The notes: generated by a model from the letters alone, not told the origin. Shown: positions 50,801 to 53,035, counted from the stretch's first letter. The stretch: 64,000 nt of DNA from Liolophura sinensis (GCF_032854445.1 NC_088298.1:8851504-8915503), one strand, 5' to 3'. Program-made: numbers and translations.

Positions 50801-51804
50801 AACCTAATAACACTCATATTACAAATTCGTTTACATATACTTACTAAGATCCCTGAGGGCATGTGACGCACGATCCGCTCACAAAATACTGACCAGCTGG
50901 ACAATTTGTAGAACAGTCTGTTGTACAGTCACATGCTCCTACAAAATACATTGCAACAACAATTAATCAAGACTTTATCATGTTCCTGTGGAAACATCAA
51001 TGAGGGGGTGCTGGAGAGAGGTGGTGGAATTTGACACTAGCAGTGCTATAAATGAAATGATGACTTCTTATAACTCTGTTTTTATGGATTTGTGAATGGT
51101 AAAAATCTAACAACTCAACATAAATCATTCCTGAAGAGTAAAATAAAAACATTATTGATGAAATAAATTTTATACTTCAGCACCTCTGTCAGGCTGTTGA
51201 ACGAAATCCTGATGCATGCATAAATCTATAACATTATATGGTTATAATAAGATAGAACTCATAGATATATAGCTGACTGATCGATGTCAAATTGAAACAA
51301 AACAAAACCAAGAAAATCAAAAAACAAAAAAATCACCTGTTCCAATACATATCATACCCACTTCATATTTTTTATTTAATGTTTAATGAGACAAACATTC
51401 CAGAATTTTAGTTATTACCATGTTTATTATAAAATAATGTGTAATTCCATCAAAATGGAATTCAACTTATACATCTAATATATGATGAATTTGTCAATTT
51501 CATGTCTAGAACTTCATTGAATGGTTTAAAGAGTGAGTAAAATTAAAATCAATTACAACAAGATCGTCAATAGGCCTATAAATCATATAAAAATTTTATA
51601 TTGAATTCTAAAACATACGCTTTGAGTCAGTTGCTACAGCAAAACTGTAAGGCTGACGGGTCAGTTATTTACATAATATTTAATCTAAATGAAAGAAAAC
51701 TTACCCTCAACGTAGTTAGGATATGACCAGCATATCATCAAAACCACAACCACAGCACTAGTCCACGTTTTTCCCTCTTTAAAATTACTAGAGTCTTTCC
51801 ACAT
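758..51804 (-). CDS. Giant secreted protein of GCC2/GCC3 (ephrin-receptor-like) cysteine-rich repeats, 40 exons, 3' end missing
   Basis: Seen: 40 coding exons joined by GT-AG introns, with continuous phase from ATG at 51804 to the donor at 757, about 2,280 residues. After a signal peptide the protein is dozens of modules with CPAGYYCP-like and PCPxGTY-like motifs, C-x-x-C pairs, and many N-x-S/T glycosylation sites. No kinase, LDL-A or classical EGF domain was seen in this part. Known: such modules (GCC2/GCC3, Pfam Ephrin_rec_like) occur in Eph receptors, SCUBE proteins and SVEP1, and in very long invertebrate extracellular proteins of unknown role. Inference: an extracellular, disulfide-rich, rod-like adhesion or matrix protein, or the ectodomain of a large receptor. 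Whether it ends in a membrane anchor cannot be seen because the 3' end is outside the window. Exon 30 carries a one-base frameshift, so either the assembly is wrong there or this allele is damaged. Confidence 0.88.
1617..1825 (-). mobile_element. tRNA-derived SINE (type 1), partial
   Basis: Plus-strand text runs from the 3' end (ggtgttttatgccgcactca, ccagcattatgg) toward a diverged 5' half, so the copy is in minus orientation. No clear target duplication. Confidence 0.85.
1990..2229 (-). CDS. Exon 39: cysteine-rich modules
   Basis: Encodes VCPEGQFCPEG, FCPPGTYLNTTG, CIPCTQGAYCAG, CAAGYYCPTG and TCPQG. Phase 1-1, 240 bases. The following intron (1,067 bases) holds a truncated SINE at 1617-1825 and a segment (about 1505-1590) that recurs near 50445-50545. 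Confidence 0.87.
2716..2777 (+). mobile_element. Short SINE with CATTCATT tail and 13-bp target duplication
   Basis: About 62 bases, tcgccacgatatggctgaaa to gccataatcattcattcat. Flanked by ttcaatcacgaaa at 2703-2715 and 2778-2790. Confidence 0.9.
3040..3126 (-). CDS. Exon 38: short cysteine-rich exon
   Basis: 87 bases encoding APTGNCSMGYYCSSGS and TPVGQAY. Phase 1-1. The following intron (810 bases) has a short SINE with a 13-bp target duplication (2716-2777). Confidence 0.84.
3721..3986 (-). mobile_element. tRNA-derived SINE (type 1), near full length, with target duplication
   Basis: Complete from the tRNA-like head (reverse strand GGGGGCCTCCGTGGCTCAGA, with A box and a B box GTTCAAGTCCAGC) to a short T-rich tail. 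Flanked by the 13-bp direct repeat aaaggtggttcga (3708-3720 and 3987-3999). Minus orientation, sense with the host gene. Confidence 0.93.
4150..4275 (-). mobile_element. MITE-like element, truncated
   Basis: Reverse-orientation middle (gtagttttgtctccaaaatc, tgctctttcacatgtgaaaa). Confidence 0.6.
4368..4561 (-). CDS. Exon 37: cysteine-rich modules
   Basis: Encodes HYCGSQGMSEPT, CDPGWYCTGG, CEAGYYCPTG and PCPPGLYCDN. Phase 2 in, phase 1 out. The following intron (1,241 bases) holds a MITE fragment (4150-4275) and a near full-length SINE with 13-bp target duplications (3721-3986). Confidence 0.87.
5201..5385 (-). mobile_element. tRNA-derived SINE (type 1), degraded
   Basis: Tail tttatttattcgattgc, then the conserved middle gccagcattatggtgggag and a diverged end. 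Minus orientation in intron 36. Confidence 0.85.
5648..5909 (-). CDS. Exon 36: three cysteine-rich modules
   Basis: Encodes HYCLIGSDT, PCNPGTFTNQT, CQSCPAGYYCLQG, PCPSGYWCTAG, PCPVGKYNND and CLPCPSG. Phase 1 in, phase 2 out. The following intron (1,086 bases) holds a SINE at 5201-5385. Confidence 0.88.
5925..6075 (-). mobile_element. tRNA-derived SINE (type 1), 5'-truncated
   Basis: Tail and middle present (tttatttatctgcttggtg, ccagcattatggtgggag), ending at ccacgtatggccag. Lies just beyond exon 36's acceptor in intron 35. Confidence 0.87.
6120..6185. repeat. Three-copy 21-bp repeat in intron 35
   Basis: Core tgtcaatcaagaactatgta repeated three times, the last copy diverged. Confidence 0.8.
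6510..6685 (-). CDS. Exon 35: cysteine-rich modules
   Basis: Encodes CISCPGGYYCPS, QCDPGFYCSR and ECPTG. Phase 2 in, phase 1 out at GTAACG. The following intron (600 bases) holds a SINE at 5925-6075 and a three-copy 21-bp repeat at 6120-6185. Confidence 0.86.
7003..7171 (-). CDS. Exon 34: threonine/serine-rich linker and module
   Basis: Begins QTNTTGQLNPGYWSQSGS and TTPTPENDDSS, a cysteine-free linker, then VCPKGYYCPRG and PCPAGTYG. Phase 1 in, phase 2 out. The following intron (317 bases) shows nothing recognisable. Confidence 0.85.
7255..7515 (-). repeat. Pyrimidine-rich (sense strand) 23-25-bp array upstream of exon 34
   Basis: About 11 units with plus-strand core aagaaccaaaaacaataaag. 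On the gene's strand they are CT-rich (TTGTTTTTGGTTCTTCC type). The array ends about 85 bases before the exon 34 acceptor at 7172. Confidence 0.88.
7663..7806 (-). CDS. Exon 33: cysteine-rich module, GTTAG donor
   Basis: Encodes QYCVGSTVN, PCPVGTYGDREG and CTPCDAGHYCDSE. Phase 1-1, 144 bases. The donor GTTAGT is the second GTTAG donor in the gene. The following intron (491 bases) is largely a pyrimidine-rich (sense strand) array leading to exon 34. Confidence 0.86.
8215..8500. repeat. 33-bp minisatellite in intron 32, split by a short SINE
   Basis: About seven units of type acctgtcaaatttactaatg followed by gatgaaagcattt. The run is interrupted at 8271-8330 by a short SINE that landed inside a unit. 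Confidence 0.85.
8271..8330 (+). mobile_element. Short SINE inserted in a minisatellite unit
   Basis: Same family as 2716. Flanked by the duplicated repeat piece caaatttacta (8260-8270 and 8331-8341), so it landed in a pre-existing array. Confidence 0.92.
8748..8978 (-). CDS. Exon 32: cysteine-rich modules
   Basis: Encodes PCDRGYYCTGG, ICPKHHICVTG, KCPIGYYANST, CDLCLAGYLCYPG and LCPQG. Phase 1-1, 231 bases. The following intron (941 bases) contains a 33-bp array (8215-8500) interrupted by a short SINE. Confidence 0.87.
9005..9115 (-). mobile_element. tRNA-derived SINE (type 1), fragment
   Basis: Diverged piece with actcaagaatatttcactta and cagcagccagcat. Minus orientation. Confidence 0.78.
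9364..9520 (-). mobile_element. tRNA-derived SINE (type 1), 5'-truncated
   Basis: Tail tttatttatttgattggtg through cccacgtatggccgg. Minus orientation. Confidence 0.87.
9650..9868 (+). mobile_element. MITE-like element, second subfamily
   Basis: Starts atcttcaaccttttcaacca and ends aaaaaggttgaagaattagg. Interior atgcatacaattattatgaa is shared with 41912-42120 but not with the first subfamily. Confidence 0.68.
9949..10298 (-). CDS. Exon 31: longest exon, three modules
   Basis: 350 bases encoding CIPCPLGYYCQD, CKAGHICWG, VCQAGYYCPEG, PCPLGTYNPTQ and CMPCDAGTYCNG. Phase 2 in, phase 1 out at GTAGGC. The following intron (970 bases) has SINEs at 9364 and 9005 and a MITE-like repeat at 9650-9868. 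Confidence 0.88.
10398..10612 (-). mobile_element. MITE-like element (same family), inverted
   Basis: Starts attcttcaacctttctgcat and ends tcatatgcaggttgaggaa. Interior tagttctgtctccaatatcg. Confidence 0.72.
11259..11477 (-). CDS. Exon 30: cysteine-rich modules with a one-base frameshift
   Basis: The first part reads HYSKNGSVAQSECEIG in the frame set by exon 29. The second part (CLTCQPGFYCPS, ACPAGQFCGD, DCPPGTYSNE) lies in another frame. The exon is 219 bases, but the neighbouring phases need 220. The missing base is near 11428-11430, within the sense-strand GGAC. It may be an assembly or read error, or a real lesion. The following intron (960 bases) has a MITE at 10398-10612 and another repeat at 10715-10865. 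Confidence 0.82.
11545..12180 (-). repeat. Minisatellite of about 44-bp units copying the exon 29 end and donor
   Basis: About 15 copies of a unit whose sense strand reads AACATCACAGACCCAG/GTA followed by an acaTTTACCAAAA-like stretch. The first unit overlaps the last coding bases of exon 29 (RQNITDPG). About nine copies keep AG/GTA; others have lost the GT or changed the AG. The array fills most of intron 29 (11478-12161). Confidence 0.9.
12162..12359 (-). CDS. Exon 29: cysteine-rich modules with repeat-derived tail
   Basis: Encodes PCPAGTYSNVSG, CFDCDAGYYCSS, LCWAGYFCTG and the tail AAKTPRQNITDPG. The tail does not look like a cysteine module: its last bases are one unit of the minisatellite that fills intron 29, so the exon appears to run into the array and splice at its first donor. 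Phase 1-1, donor GTATGC. The intron (684 bases) is nearly all array. Confidence 0.83.
13089..13421 (-). mobile_element. Second tRNA-derived SINE family (type 2), full length, with target duplication
   Basis: Plus-strand text begins gagtgagcgagtgagtgc and ends ctgtgctatccaggccagt. The reverse strand starts with a tRNA-like head (A box TAGCACAGCTGGT, B-box-like GGTAGATCCAGG). Flanked by caccttacatgt (13077-13088 and 13422-13433). A fragment of the same family lies at 36921-36990 and another at 62509-62600. Confidence 0.92.
13516..13698 (-). CDS. Exon 28: cysteine-rich modules
   Basis: Encodes CTQCDPGSFCDAPG, PCDPGFVCYGG and VCPAGGYCTLG. Phase 1-1, 183 bases. The following intron (1,156 bases) contains a different tRNA-derived SINE with 12-bp target duplications (13089-13421). 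Confidence 0.87.
   Translation of the reverse strand, partial: TWRQLTIAPSVTLGHSVMLRGCSCPADHVTRVSFVMGALQRLGQQMAPPERCVQQEATVL
13873..13900 (-). mobile_element. SINE type 1 tail fragment
   Basis: Only tatttatttgattggtgttt remains, followed by unrelated sequence. Confidence 0.55.
14222..14414 (-). CDS. Exon 27: cysteine-rich modules
   Basis: Phase 0 start VPCPEGTYTDIS, then CKTCPAGYYCPLG, DCDRGYFCVAG and PCPIGTYGDTQ. The phase-0 acceptor confirms which donor exon 26 uses. Leaves in phase 1 (GTATGT). The following intron (523 bases) holds only a SINE tail fragment near 13873-13900. Confidence 0.86.
14745..15187 (-). repeat. Minisatellite of 72-85-bp units copying the exon 26 end and donor
   Basis: Six copies (near 14753, 14838, 14911, 14995, 15071 and the exonic one at 15147). 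On the sense strand each copies ATCTGATTGGCTC, a GGACC step, then CAG or TAG/GTGTGT and TTTGATTGACA. The exonic copy supplies the tail SLIGSYGPQQ of exon 26 and its donor; five copies lie in intron 26. Confidence 0.88.
15153..15370 (-). CDS. Exon 26: cysteine-rich modules; 3' end copied in adjoining array
   Basis: Encodes CPVGTINRDTG, CDPCPAGYYCQEG, CDPGYYCPTS and the tail SLIGSYGPQQ. It ends in phase 0 at donor GTGTGT; reading through meets TGA within nine codons. The last 30 or so coding bases and the donor are repeated five more times in the intron (738 bases), described separately. Confidence 0.86.
15404..15627 (-). mobile_element. tRNA-derived SINE (type 1) with target duplication and internal deletion
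   Basis: Runs from a tttatttattt tail to the tRNA-like head gagccacggaggccccc, lacking part of the middle. Flanked by aacttgaatga (15393-15403 and 15628-15638). Confidence 0.92.
15715..15905 (+). mobile_element. MITE-like element (same family)
   Basis: Starts gttctccaacctctctgcat, interior gagcaactttcagtgcaatt, ends aaataaacaccttagaaag. Confidence 0.7.
16268..16478 (-). mobile_element. MITE-like element (same family), inverted
   Basis: Plus strand starts aattcttcaacctttgcaaa and ends ctgaaaaggtggaggaa, the inverted form of the family. Confidence 0.7.
16541..16680 (-). CDS. Exon 25: cysteine-rich module
   Basis: Begins GYYCDSATTS across the junction, then KCPAGKFCAGG and CSRGQYCPE. Phase 2 in, phase 1 out. 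The following intron (1,170 bases) holds two MITE copies (16268 and 15715) and a SINE with target duplication (15404-15627). Confidence 0.85.
16846..17105 (-). mobile_element. tRNA-derived SINE (type 1), full length
   Basis: Complete from the tail ttatttatttgattggtg to the head gccacggaggccccc. No exact target duplication was recognised. Confidence 0.9.
17468..17609 (-). CDS. Exon 24: cysteine-rich module
   Basis: Encodes CLTCTAGYYCGVG, PCGLGKYTKPG and CPDCQVG. Phase 1 in, phase 2 out at GTGAGT. The following intron (787 bases) contains a SINE at 16846-17105. Confidence 0.85.
17765..17920 (+). mobile_element. tRNA-derived SINE (type 1), 5'-truncated, plus orientation
   Basis: Middle and 3' half with the tail aatcaaataaataaataa. 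Antisense to the host gene. Confidence 0.87.
18217..18327 (-). CDS. Exon 23: atypical, cysteine-poor module
   Basis: Encodes KFCEFAVSIPESCPQGTYMP and then a stretch without cysteine (GIISSTIGTTDQYVGG). Phase 1-1, 111 bases. The following intron (607 bases) holds a plus-orientation SINE at 17765-17920. Confidence 0.82.
18863..19012 (-). CDS. Exon 22: cysteine-rich module
   Basis: Encodes VCPPGYYCPSG, GCPNGTYNDEYG and CKNCTQG. Phase 1-1, 150 bases, donor GTATGG. The following intron (535 bases) shows nothing recognisable. Confidence 0.86.
19695..19859 (-). CDS. Exon 21: cysteine-rich module
   Basis: Encodes PCSPGYYCPLQ, PCPAGTYSNRSD and CDTCPQTYYCIG. Phase 1-1, 165 bases. The following intron (682 bases) carries an interspersed repeat at about 19400-19640. 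Confidence 0.87.
20433..20570 (-). CDS. Exon 20: cysteine-rich module, GTTAG donor
   Basis: Encodes YFCPPGTIMPD, PCLPGTYSGQTN and CDACPRGKYCG. Phase 1-1, 138 bases. The donor is GTTAGA, unlike the GTAAG or GTGAG seen at most junctions. The following intron (573 bases) contains only a diverged SINE relic near 19940-20050. Confidence 0.85.
20786..21000 (-). mobile_element. tRNA-derived SINE (type 1), rearranged
   Basis: Contains tail, ccagcattattgtgggagg, and a repeated piece of the middle (ccatccgcagactgctggc and ccatccacaggttgctg), so the middle is partly duplicated. Confidence 0.82.
21319..21525 (-). CDS. Exon 19: cysteine-rich modules
   Basis: Encodes CLSCPAGSYCPWG, PCDPGKYNPDNN and CRKCEPGLACPE, ending LPCKEG. 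Phase 1-1, 207 bases. Its acceptor lies about 40-60 bases from the end of the giant 37-bp array. The following intron (748 bases) holds a SINE at 20786-21000. Confidence 0.87.
21585..24505. repeat. About 80-copy 37-bp minisatellite
   Basis: Unit on the plus strand: gccatgtcatcatgataaa followed by cacttccacactattata. Variants differ by a few bases (cactt/cagtt, ccacac/cctcac, tatta/tacta) arranged in higher-order blocks. The array occupies nearly all of intron 18 and ends about 60 bases before the acceptor of exon 19. Confidence 0.95.
24873..25070 (-). CDS. Exon 18: two cysteine-rich modules
   Basis: Encodes AGTYNPHINATS, CLPCPAGKYCPSG, DCPAGFYCTG and PCPIGTYSSETG. Phase 1-1, 198 bases. The following intron (3,347 bases) is almost entirely a 37-bp minisatellite. 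Confidence 0.88.
25158..25179 (+). mobile_element. 22-bp 5'-truncated short SINE with target duplication
   Basis: Only cgttaagccataatcattc and a few tail bases, flanked by catagcatttatc (25145-25157 and 25180-25192). An example of extreme 5' truncation. Confidence 0.8.
26430..26765. repeat. Two diverged copies of an about 150-bp repeat
   Basis: Copies at about 26430-26580 and 26605-26765 share gtggcaggg, gagtccatgc, tgtccaagacaccagacatg and acacc. Possibly pieces of a type 2 SINE relative. Confidence 0.65.
26878..26960 (+). mobile_element. MITE-like element, truncated
   Basis: gaatttctcaactattttgc through aattggattttggagagatt only. Confidence 0.6.
27031..27240 (-). mobile_element. tRNA-derived SINE (type 1)
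   Basis: Tail tttatttatttgattggtg through the middle to a diverged tRNA-like head. Ends about 30 bases from the donor of exon 17. Confidence 0.85.
27272..27379 (-). CDS. Exon 17: cysteine-rich module
   Basis: Encodes YYCQGPGVE, PCPEGYYCLPG and YPCP. Phase 1-1, 108 bases. A minus-orientation SINE ends about 30 bases beyond its donor. The following intron (2,201 bases) also holds a pair of about 150-bp repeats (26430-26765), a MITE fragment at 26878 and a truncated SINE at 25158. Confidence 0.86.
27880..27943. repeat. Inverted repeat with 15-bp arms
   Basis: ggtgtcagtaaccct at the left and agggttactgacacc at the right, separated by about 30 bases. Could form a hairpin or be the ends of a small element. 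Confidence 0.75.
28418..28654 (-). CDS. Exon 16: cysteine-rich modules
   Basis: Starts after CAACAG in phase 1 and encodes ECPPGFYSPGA, CYPCEAGFTCS, LCPPGSWCD, CPPGTYNPFN and CLICPAG. The alternative acceptor 9 bases further in would also keep the frame. The following intron (1,038 bases) contains an inverted repeat at 27880-27943. Confidence 0.86.
29057..29241 (-). CDS. Exon 15: cysteine-rich modules
   Basis: Encodes PCAAGYYSYG, CDFCREGFMCPS, CPLGYNSAA and CTACEPGFKCPE. Phase 2 in, phase 1 out. The following intron (402 bases) shows nothing recognisable. Confidence 0.87.
29745..29873 (-). CDS. Exon 14: cysteine-rich module
   Basis: Encodes IPCPDGTFSTGN and CTECPAGHECPT, then VDTDSR at the end. 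Phase 2-2, 129 bases. The following intron (503 bases) shows nothing recognisable. Confidence 0.86.
29980..30165 (-). mobile_element. tRNA-derived SINE (type 1), partial
   Basis: Tail tttatttatttacttgattc, middle gccagcattatggtgggag, and part of the head (gaactcacagcgaccgcatt). Confidence 0.85.
30499..30777 (-). CDS. Exon 13: three cysteine-rich modules
   Basis: A long exon (279 bases) with CTPCPAGRKCPN, CTECPAGFYCPY, ACDSGTFSIGG and CTECPAG. Phase 2-2, so it could be skipped without breaking the frame. The following intron (625 bases) carries a SINE at 29980-30165. Confidence 0.88.
31045..31475. repeat. 30-bp array downstream of the exon 12 donor
   Basis: About 14 units with plus-strand core aataccagtcctccc-like: ccaaacaccactgtaata followed by cagtcctccca. 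On the gene's strand each unit carries GGGAGGACTG, so the intron just after the exon 12 donor is a run of G-triplets. Confidence 0.9.
31553..31724 (-). CDS. Exon 12: cysteine-rich modules
   Basis: Encodes CTQCPRGYACPS, ACTPGSYSVAG and CTECPAGSYCPS. Phase 1 in, phase 2 out at GTAAGT. The following intron (775 bases) is occupied for more than half its length by a 30-bp G-rich (on the sense strand) tandem array that starts about 60 bases after the donor. Confidence 0.88.
32440..32630 (+). mobile_element. MITE-like element (same family)
   Basis: Starts cttcttcaacctttttgcat, interior agagcaactttcagtgcaat. The 3' end is diverged. Confidence 0.72.
32684..32830 (-). CDS. Exon 11: cysteine-rich module
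   Basis: Joins exon 10 to give CPAGHQCTD, then ACTPGSYNTLP and CTSCPAGYQCSS. Phase 1-1, 147 bases, donor GTATGA. The following intron (959 bases) holds a MITE at 32440-32630. Confidence 0.87.
33000..33178 (+). mobile_element. tRNA-derived SINE (type 1), plus orientation, internally deleted
   Basis: tRNA-like head with the B box gagttcaagtccagctc, then a skip to gaaatattcttgagtaagca and the aaataaataaata tail. Confidence 0.82.
33330..33475 (-). mobile_element. tRNA-derived SINE (type 1), degraded
   Basis: Diverged tail and middle (caacattatggtgggaggaa). Minus orientation. Confidence 0.75.
33960..34055 (+). mobile_element. SINE type 1 fragment, plus orientation
   Basis: Only the 3' part near ggccacagtcatataaatga and the aaataaataaataaata tail remain. 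Confidence 0.6.
35205..35285. repeat. GACA/AACA microsatellite
   Basis: Run of cagacagacaaacag units in intron 10. Confidence 0.9.
35336..35548 (-). CDS. Exon 10: two cysteine-rich modules
   Basis: Encodes CSTCTAGNYCPEG, CTYCPAGHYCD, SCSSGTYSLGG and CTDCPAG. Symmetric phase 1-1, 213 bases. The following intron (2,505 bases) contains a GACA microsatellite (35205-35285) and SINE copies at 33960, 33330 and 33000; the rest is unassigned. Confidence 0.88.
35782..35898 (-). CDS. Exon 9: cysteine-rich module
   Basis: Encodes SCDPCPAGYSCSS followed by VKCSGGEYSPQG. Symmetric phase 1-1, 117 bases, donor GTGAGT. The following intron is 233 bases. Confidence 0.85.
36070..36275 (+). mobile_element. MITE-like element (same family)
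   Basis: Starts attcctcaaccattttacac and ends gcaaaaagttgtagaactt. The interior gactttcagcgcaattta-like and ggctttacaaatagtgtaat match the family. Confidence 0.72.
36635..36756 (-). CDS. Exon 8: cysteine-rich module
   Basis: Encodes DCGPGYYAELGD, CTRCPAGSKCPS and PVSCPSG. Its donor GTACTG is weaker than most in the gene. Phase 2 in, phase 1 out. The following intron (736 bases) holds a MITE at 36070-36275. Confidence 0.85.
36921..36990 (-). mobile_element. Type 2 SINE fragment
   Basis: Resembles the 3' part of the 13089 element (taacagcttttcagtcacat, then gacaacaaggag). Confidence 0.6.
36985..37065. repeat. Short 13-15-bp repeat in intron 7
   Basis: Five units of gtgtaagtcctatt type. On the plus strand each contains GTAAGT, but the gene lies on the other strand, so this is probably irrelevant to its splicing. 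Confidence 0.75.
37626..37695 (-). CDS. Exon 7: short cysteine-rich exon
   Basis: The smallest exon (70 bases), reading CESCPAGKACSNPA. Enters in phase 1 and leaves in phase 2, and fits exactly between its neighbours. The following intron (869 bases) contains a short 13-15-bp tandem repeat (36985-37065) and a SINE fragment (36921-36990). Confidence 0.82.
37863..37988 (-). CDS. Exon 6: cysteine-rich module
   Basis: Encodes SCQTCDAGFYCPN, PCDPGYVAQAG and CDLCPS. Phase 1-1, 126 bases, donor GTAAGT. The following intron is only 167 bases. Confidence 0.87.
38468..38740 (+). mobile_element. tRNA-derived SINE (type 1), near full length, plus orientation
   Basis: Head ggctcagttgattatagcg, B-box region, middle tttcctcccaccataatgct, and a long aaataaataaata tail. 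Antisense to the host gene. Confidence 0.9.
39390..39740. repeat. Unclassified interspersed repeat
   Basis: Segment around gaggcaaataaatgtcacaa and acttttggtgcttaagctta. Diverged relatives occur near 19440-19640, 45760-45900 and 12950-13050. Confidence 0.6.
39842..39985 (-). CDS. Exon 5: cysteine-rich module
   Basis: Contains SCQQCPQGYFCP, PCPSGTFSIAG and CTACPGGSYSS, the canonical C-x-x-C-P-x-G-Y-F-C-P repeat. Symmetric phase 1-1, 144 bases. The following intron (1,853 bases) holds a plus-orientation SINE at 38468-38740 and an interspersed repeat at about 39390-39740. Confidence 0.87.
40328..40556 (-). CDS. Exon 4: two cysteine-rich modules
   Basis: 76 codons with CTLCPAGSACL and CTACPAGFKCT, each followed by a PVAC or PVPC step, so two whole module repeats. 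Enters in phase 0 and leaves in phase 1 (GTGAGT). The following 342-base intron shows nothing notable. Confidence 0.87.
41912..42120 (+). mobile_element. MITE-like element, second subfamily
   Basis: Starts ctgttcaaccttttcaacat, shares atgcatacaattattatga and ctcagaatgtttcaaaatat with 9650-9868. Confidence 0.65.
42466..42536 (+). mobile_element. Short SINE with CATTCATT tail
   Basis: tcgccacgatatggctgaaa through a long cattcattcattcattc tail. No target duplication recognised. Confidence 0.85.
42782..42869 (-). CDS. Exon 3: GCC2/GCC3 module part
   Basis: Reads YCEGGGTTSIDCPAGTYND and ends TACQ in phase 0, one of only two phase-0 introns in the gene. The acceptor is a good TTTTCAG. The following intron (2,225 bases) contains a MITE-like repeat at 41912-42120 and a short SINE at 42466-42536; otherwise AT-rich sequence with no gene seen. 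Confidence 0.85.
43010..43960. repeat. Imperfect 20-25-bp purine-rich array in intron 2
   Basis: Dozens of diverged units of the form agacataagaggaaaccatg. Purine-rich on the plus strand. Open frames on either strand here are by-products of the repeat. Confidence 0.85.
44028..44120. repeat. Three-copy 32-bp repeat in intron 2
   Basis: Near-identical units built on gtctgccccagtccacg and gctggtctgtaagt. Recent, because the copies barely differ. Confidence 0.85.
45215..45418 (+). mobile_element. MITE-like element with terminal inverted repeats
   Basis: About 200-240 bp, from a ttcaacctttttgcat-like end to aaaggttgaagaattacag, its inverted partner. The interior includes caactttcagtgcaattta and agtataattttatcagtc. 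No coding capacity. Confidence 0.75.
46463..46715 (-). mobile_element. MITE-like element (same family), inverted and diverged
   Basis: Interior ctccaaaatccaatgaaaaa and tgctctttcatatgcaaaaa match the family in reverse. Confidence 0.6.
46774..46895 (+). mobile_element. tRNA-derived SINE (type 1), 5'-truncated
   Basis: Middle ttcccaccataatgctggcc to the tail gccaatcaaataaata. Intron 2. Confidence 0.85.
47266..47415 (-). mobile_element. tRNA-derived SINE (type 1), 5'-truncated
   Basis: Tail tttatttatttatttcattg through ccacgtatgcc. Intron 2. Confidence 0.87.
47829..47870. repeat. (TA)n microsatellite
   Basis: Run of TA dinucleotides with a few interruptions in intron 2. Confidence 0.9.
48215..48575. 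repeat. 11-copy 32-34-bp minisatellite in intron 2
   Basis: Unit core ggtttaggctgtaatgtctg followed by gatccttgggaaa or gggccttaggaaa. Alternating unit types suggest a two-unit higher-order repeat. Confidence 0.88.
49490..49600 (-). mobile_element. tRNA-derived SINE (type 1), degraded
   Basis: Diverged tail and middle (agtcaccattatggtgcaag). Intron 2. Confidence 0.65.
50845..50938 (-). CDS. Exon 2: first cysteine-rich module
   Basis: Encodes ACDCTTDCSTNCPAGQYF and then a C-x-x-C-P turn, the first half module after the signal peptide. Joined in phase 1 and leaves in phase 2 at donor GTAAGT. The following intron 2 is the longest (7,975 bases). It holds an imperfect 20-25-bp array (43010-43960), a 32-bp array (44028-44120), a 33-bp array (48215-48575), SINE copies at 46774, 47266 and 49490, and MITE copies at 45215 and 46463. 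No further exon was convincing there. Confidence 0.8.
51705..51804 (-). CDS. Exon 1: start codon and signal peptide
   Basis: The ATG has A at -3 (tcaaaATGtgg). The 33 residues start MWKDSSNF and contain the hydrophobic core AVVVVLMICW, followed by SYPNYVEG, a typical cleavable signal peptide, so the protein enters the secretory pathway. The exon ends in phase 1 at donor GTAAGT. The following intron (766 bases) shows nothing recognisable apart from AT-rich sequence. Upstream, 51805-52542 is the presumed 5' UTR and promoter; no TATA box or other element could be assigned. Confidence 0.85.
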
Positions 51805-52542
51805 TTTGAAAATAAACTTGTGCGGATCAAGTCCAGCTTGTCCGCTCTTCTCTCTATACTTGAGAGGTAGAAGTGCTGCCGTTTCGTGGAGTGTCAGGTC
51901 CTAGCTCGACCATTATCTAACTGCAACCAGTCCGAACGCGATCGCCTACAGCTTTTCAAGCGTGACAGTTGATTATGAACCGACACTCAGTTGTTGTTGA
52001 CTGGCACCGGAGGTTTGAAAATCAAAGCGTTGCTAAAAACCTGCCGTTTTTCGAATGCATGACCCTTTAAAGTTCACAAACAATGGCACGTCATTTTAAA
52101 TAAATAAAGAAGTTTTTCACAAAACTGTCGTAAATCGACAGTCATTTTTACATATAGCATAAACGGATGCCGTATTTGTTGGGGGCACCTGTCAGTAACA
52201 GCACGTGCCAAGACACTGTTGTGCCCCTTGCACTCGAGCACCGGTATGTTAAGGAGAGACTCGTACATTTACTCATAAAATGGTGAACGTAGCAAATATT
52301 CGTAAACTCTGTGAGGCCACTTCGATTTGCGTAATGAGAATAGCAAAAGCATACGTAACGTAGCTGAAAACAACACCTTAATAAATCTTATTCAAGATGA
52401 TAAGCAAATGAAAACTGTCAGTTACCTCCAGTCATGCAATTTACCAACTCACATGACGTACAGATATCAGAAAGAAAGATCGAGAGCACGTGCAGGATCG
52501 ACATAATAATGAAAAAATAAAATAATAAGTAATAATTTGTTA

Positions 52543-52808
52543 TATTACAGGTTGTTTATGACTATCTTGTTCATTGTACGCTTGATCATAATTTGTCTGT
52601 TCTTTACACATTTGTGTGTCTTTATACTTCCTATCACTTAAATCACGTGTCTTGATTGACAGAGCTCTCTGATCCGTGAAGGTAGATAGGCCTACAGAAG
52701 ATCGGATTGTGCAAGTTTTGAGAGAAGGGATGGTAATGCCTTGTGAATCTGTTGGAAAGTCAAGTTTAAAACTGTACATGCGTCTTTGTTTGTGTACGAA
52801 AGTATGCA
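52543..52808 (+). repeat. Left LTR
   Basis: Matches the right LTR across caggttgtttatgacta, cgcttgatcataatttgtct and cacgtgtcttgattgacaga. It begins TATTACAG where the right copy has TGTTACAG, so the usual TG terminus is probably mutated here. It ends agtatgca. Confidence 0.88.
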
Positions 52809-53035
52809 ATATGGTGGAGAAACCTCAAAAGATTCTGGCGGTGAGTAGTCATATTGATTACCGTAATCGTTTTTGGATGGATGAGTGTTGCCTCGTTGTG
52901 TGTGCAGAACCACATTGTCAGATGGAGAACTTTATGACATTTCCCCGCGACACACTTGCACCGGGGCGGTTGTGCTGAACTTCTCGCAATGCCGAACTGT
53001 GCGACAGTTTCTTAGTTTTGTGCCAGTGCAATGCT

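Noticed and set aside
758-51804. Eph receptor identity for the giant gene
   Set aside because: Only the ephrin-receptor-like cysteine module is shared. No ligand-binding domain, fibronectin repeats or kinase were seen in the 40 exons.
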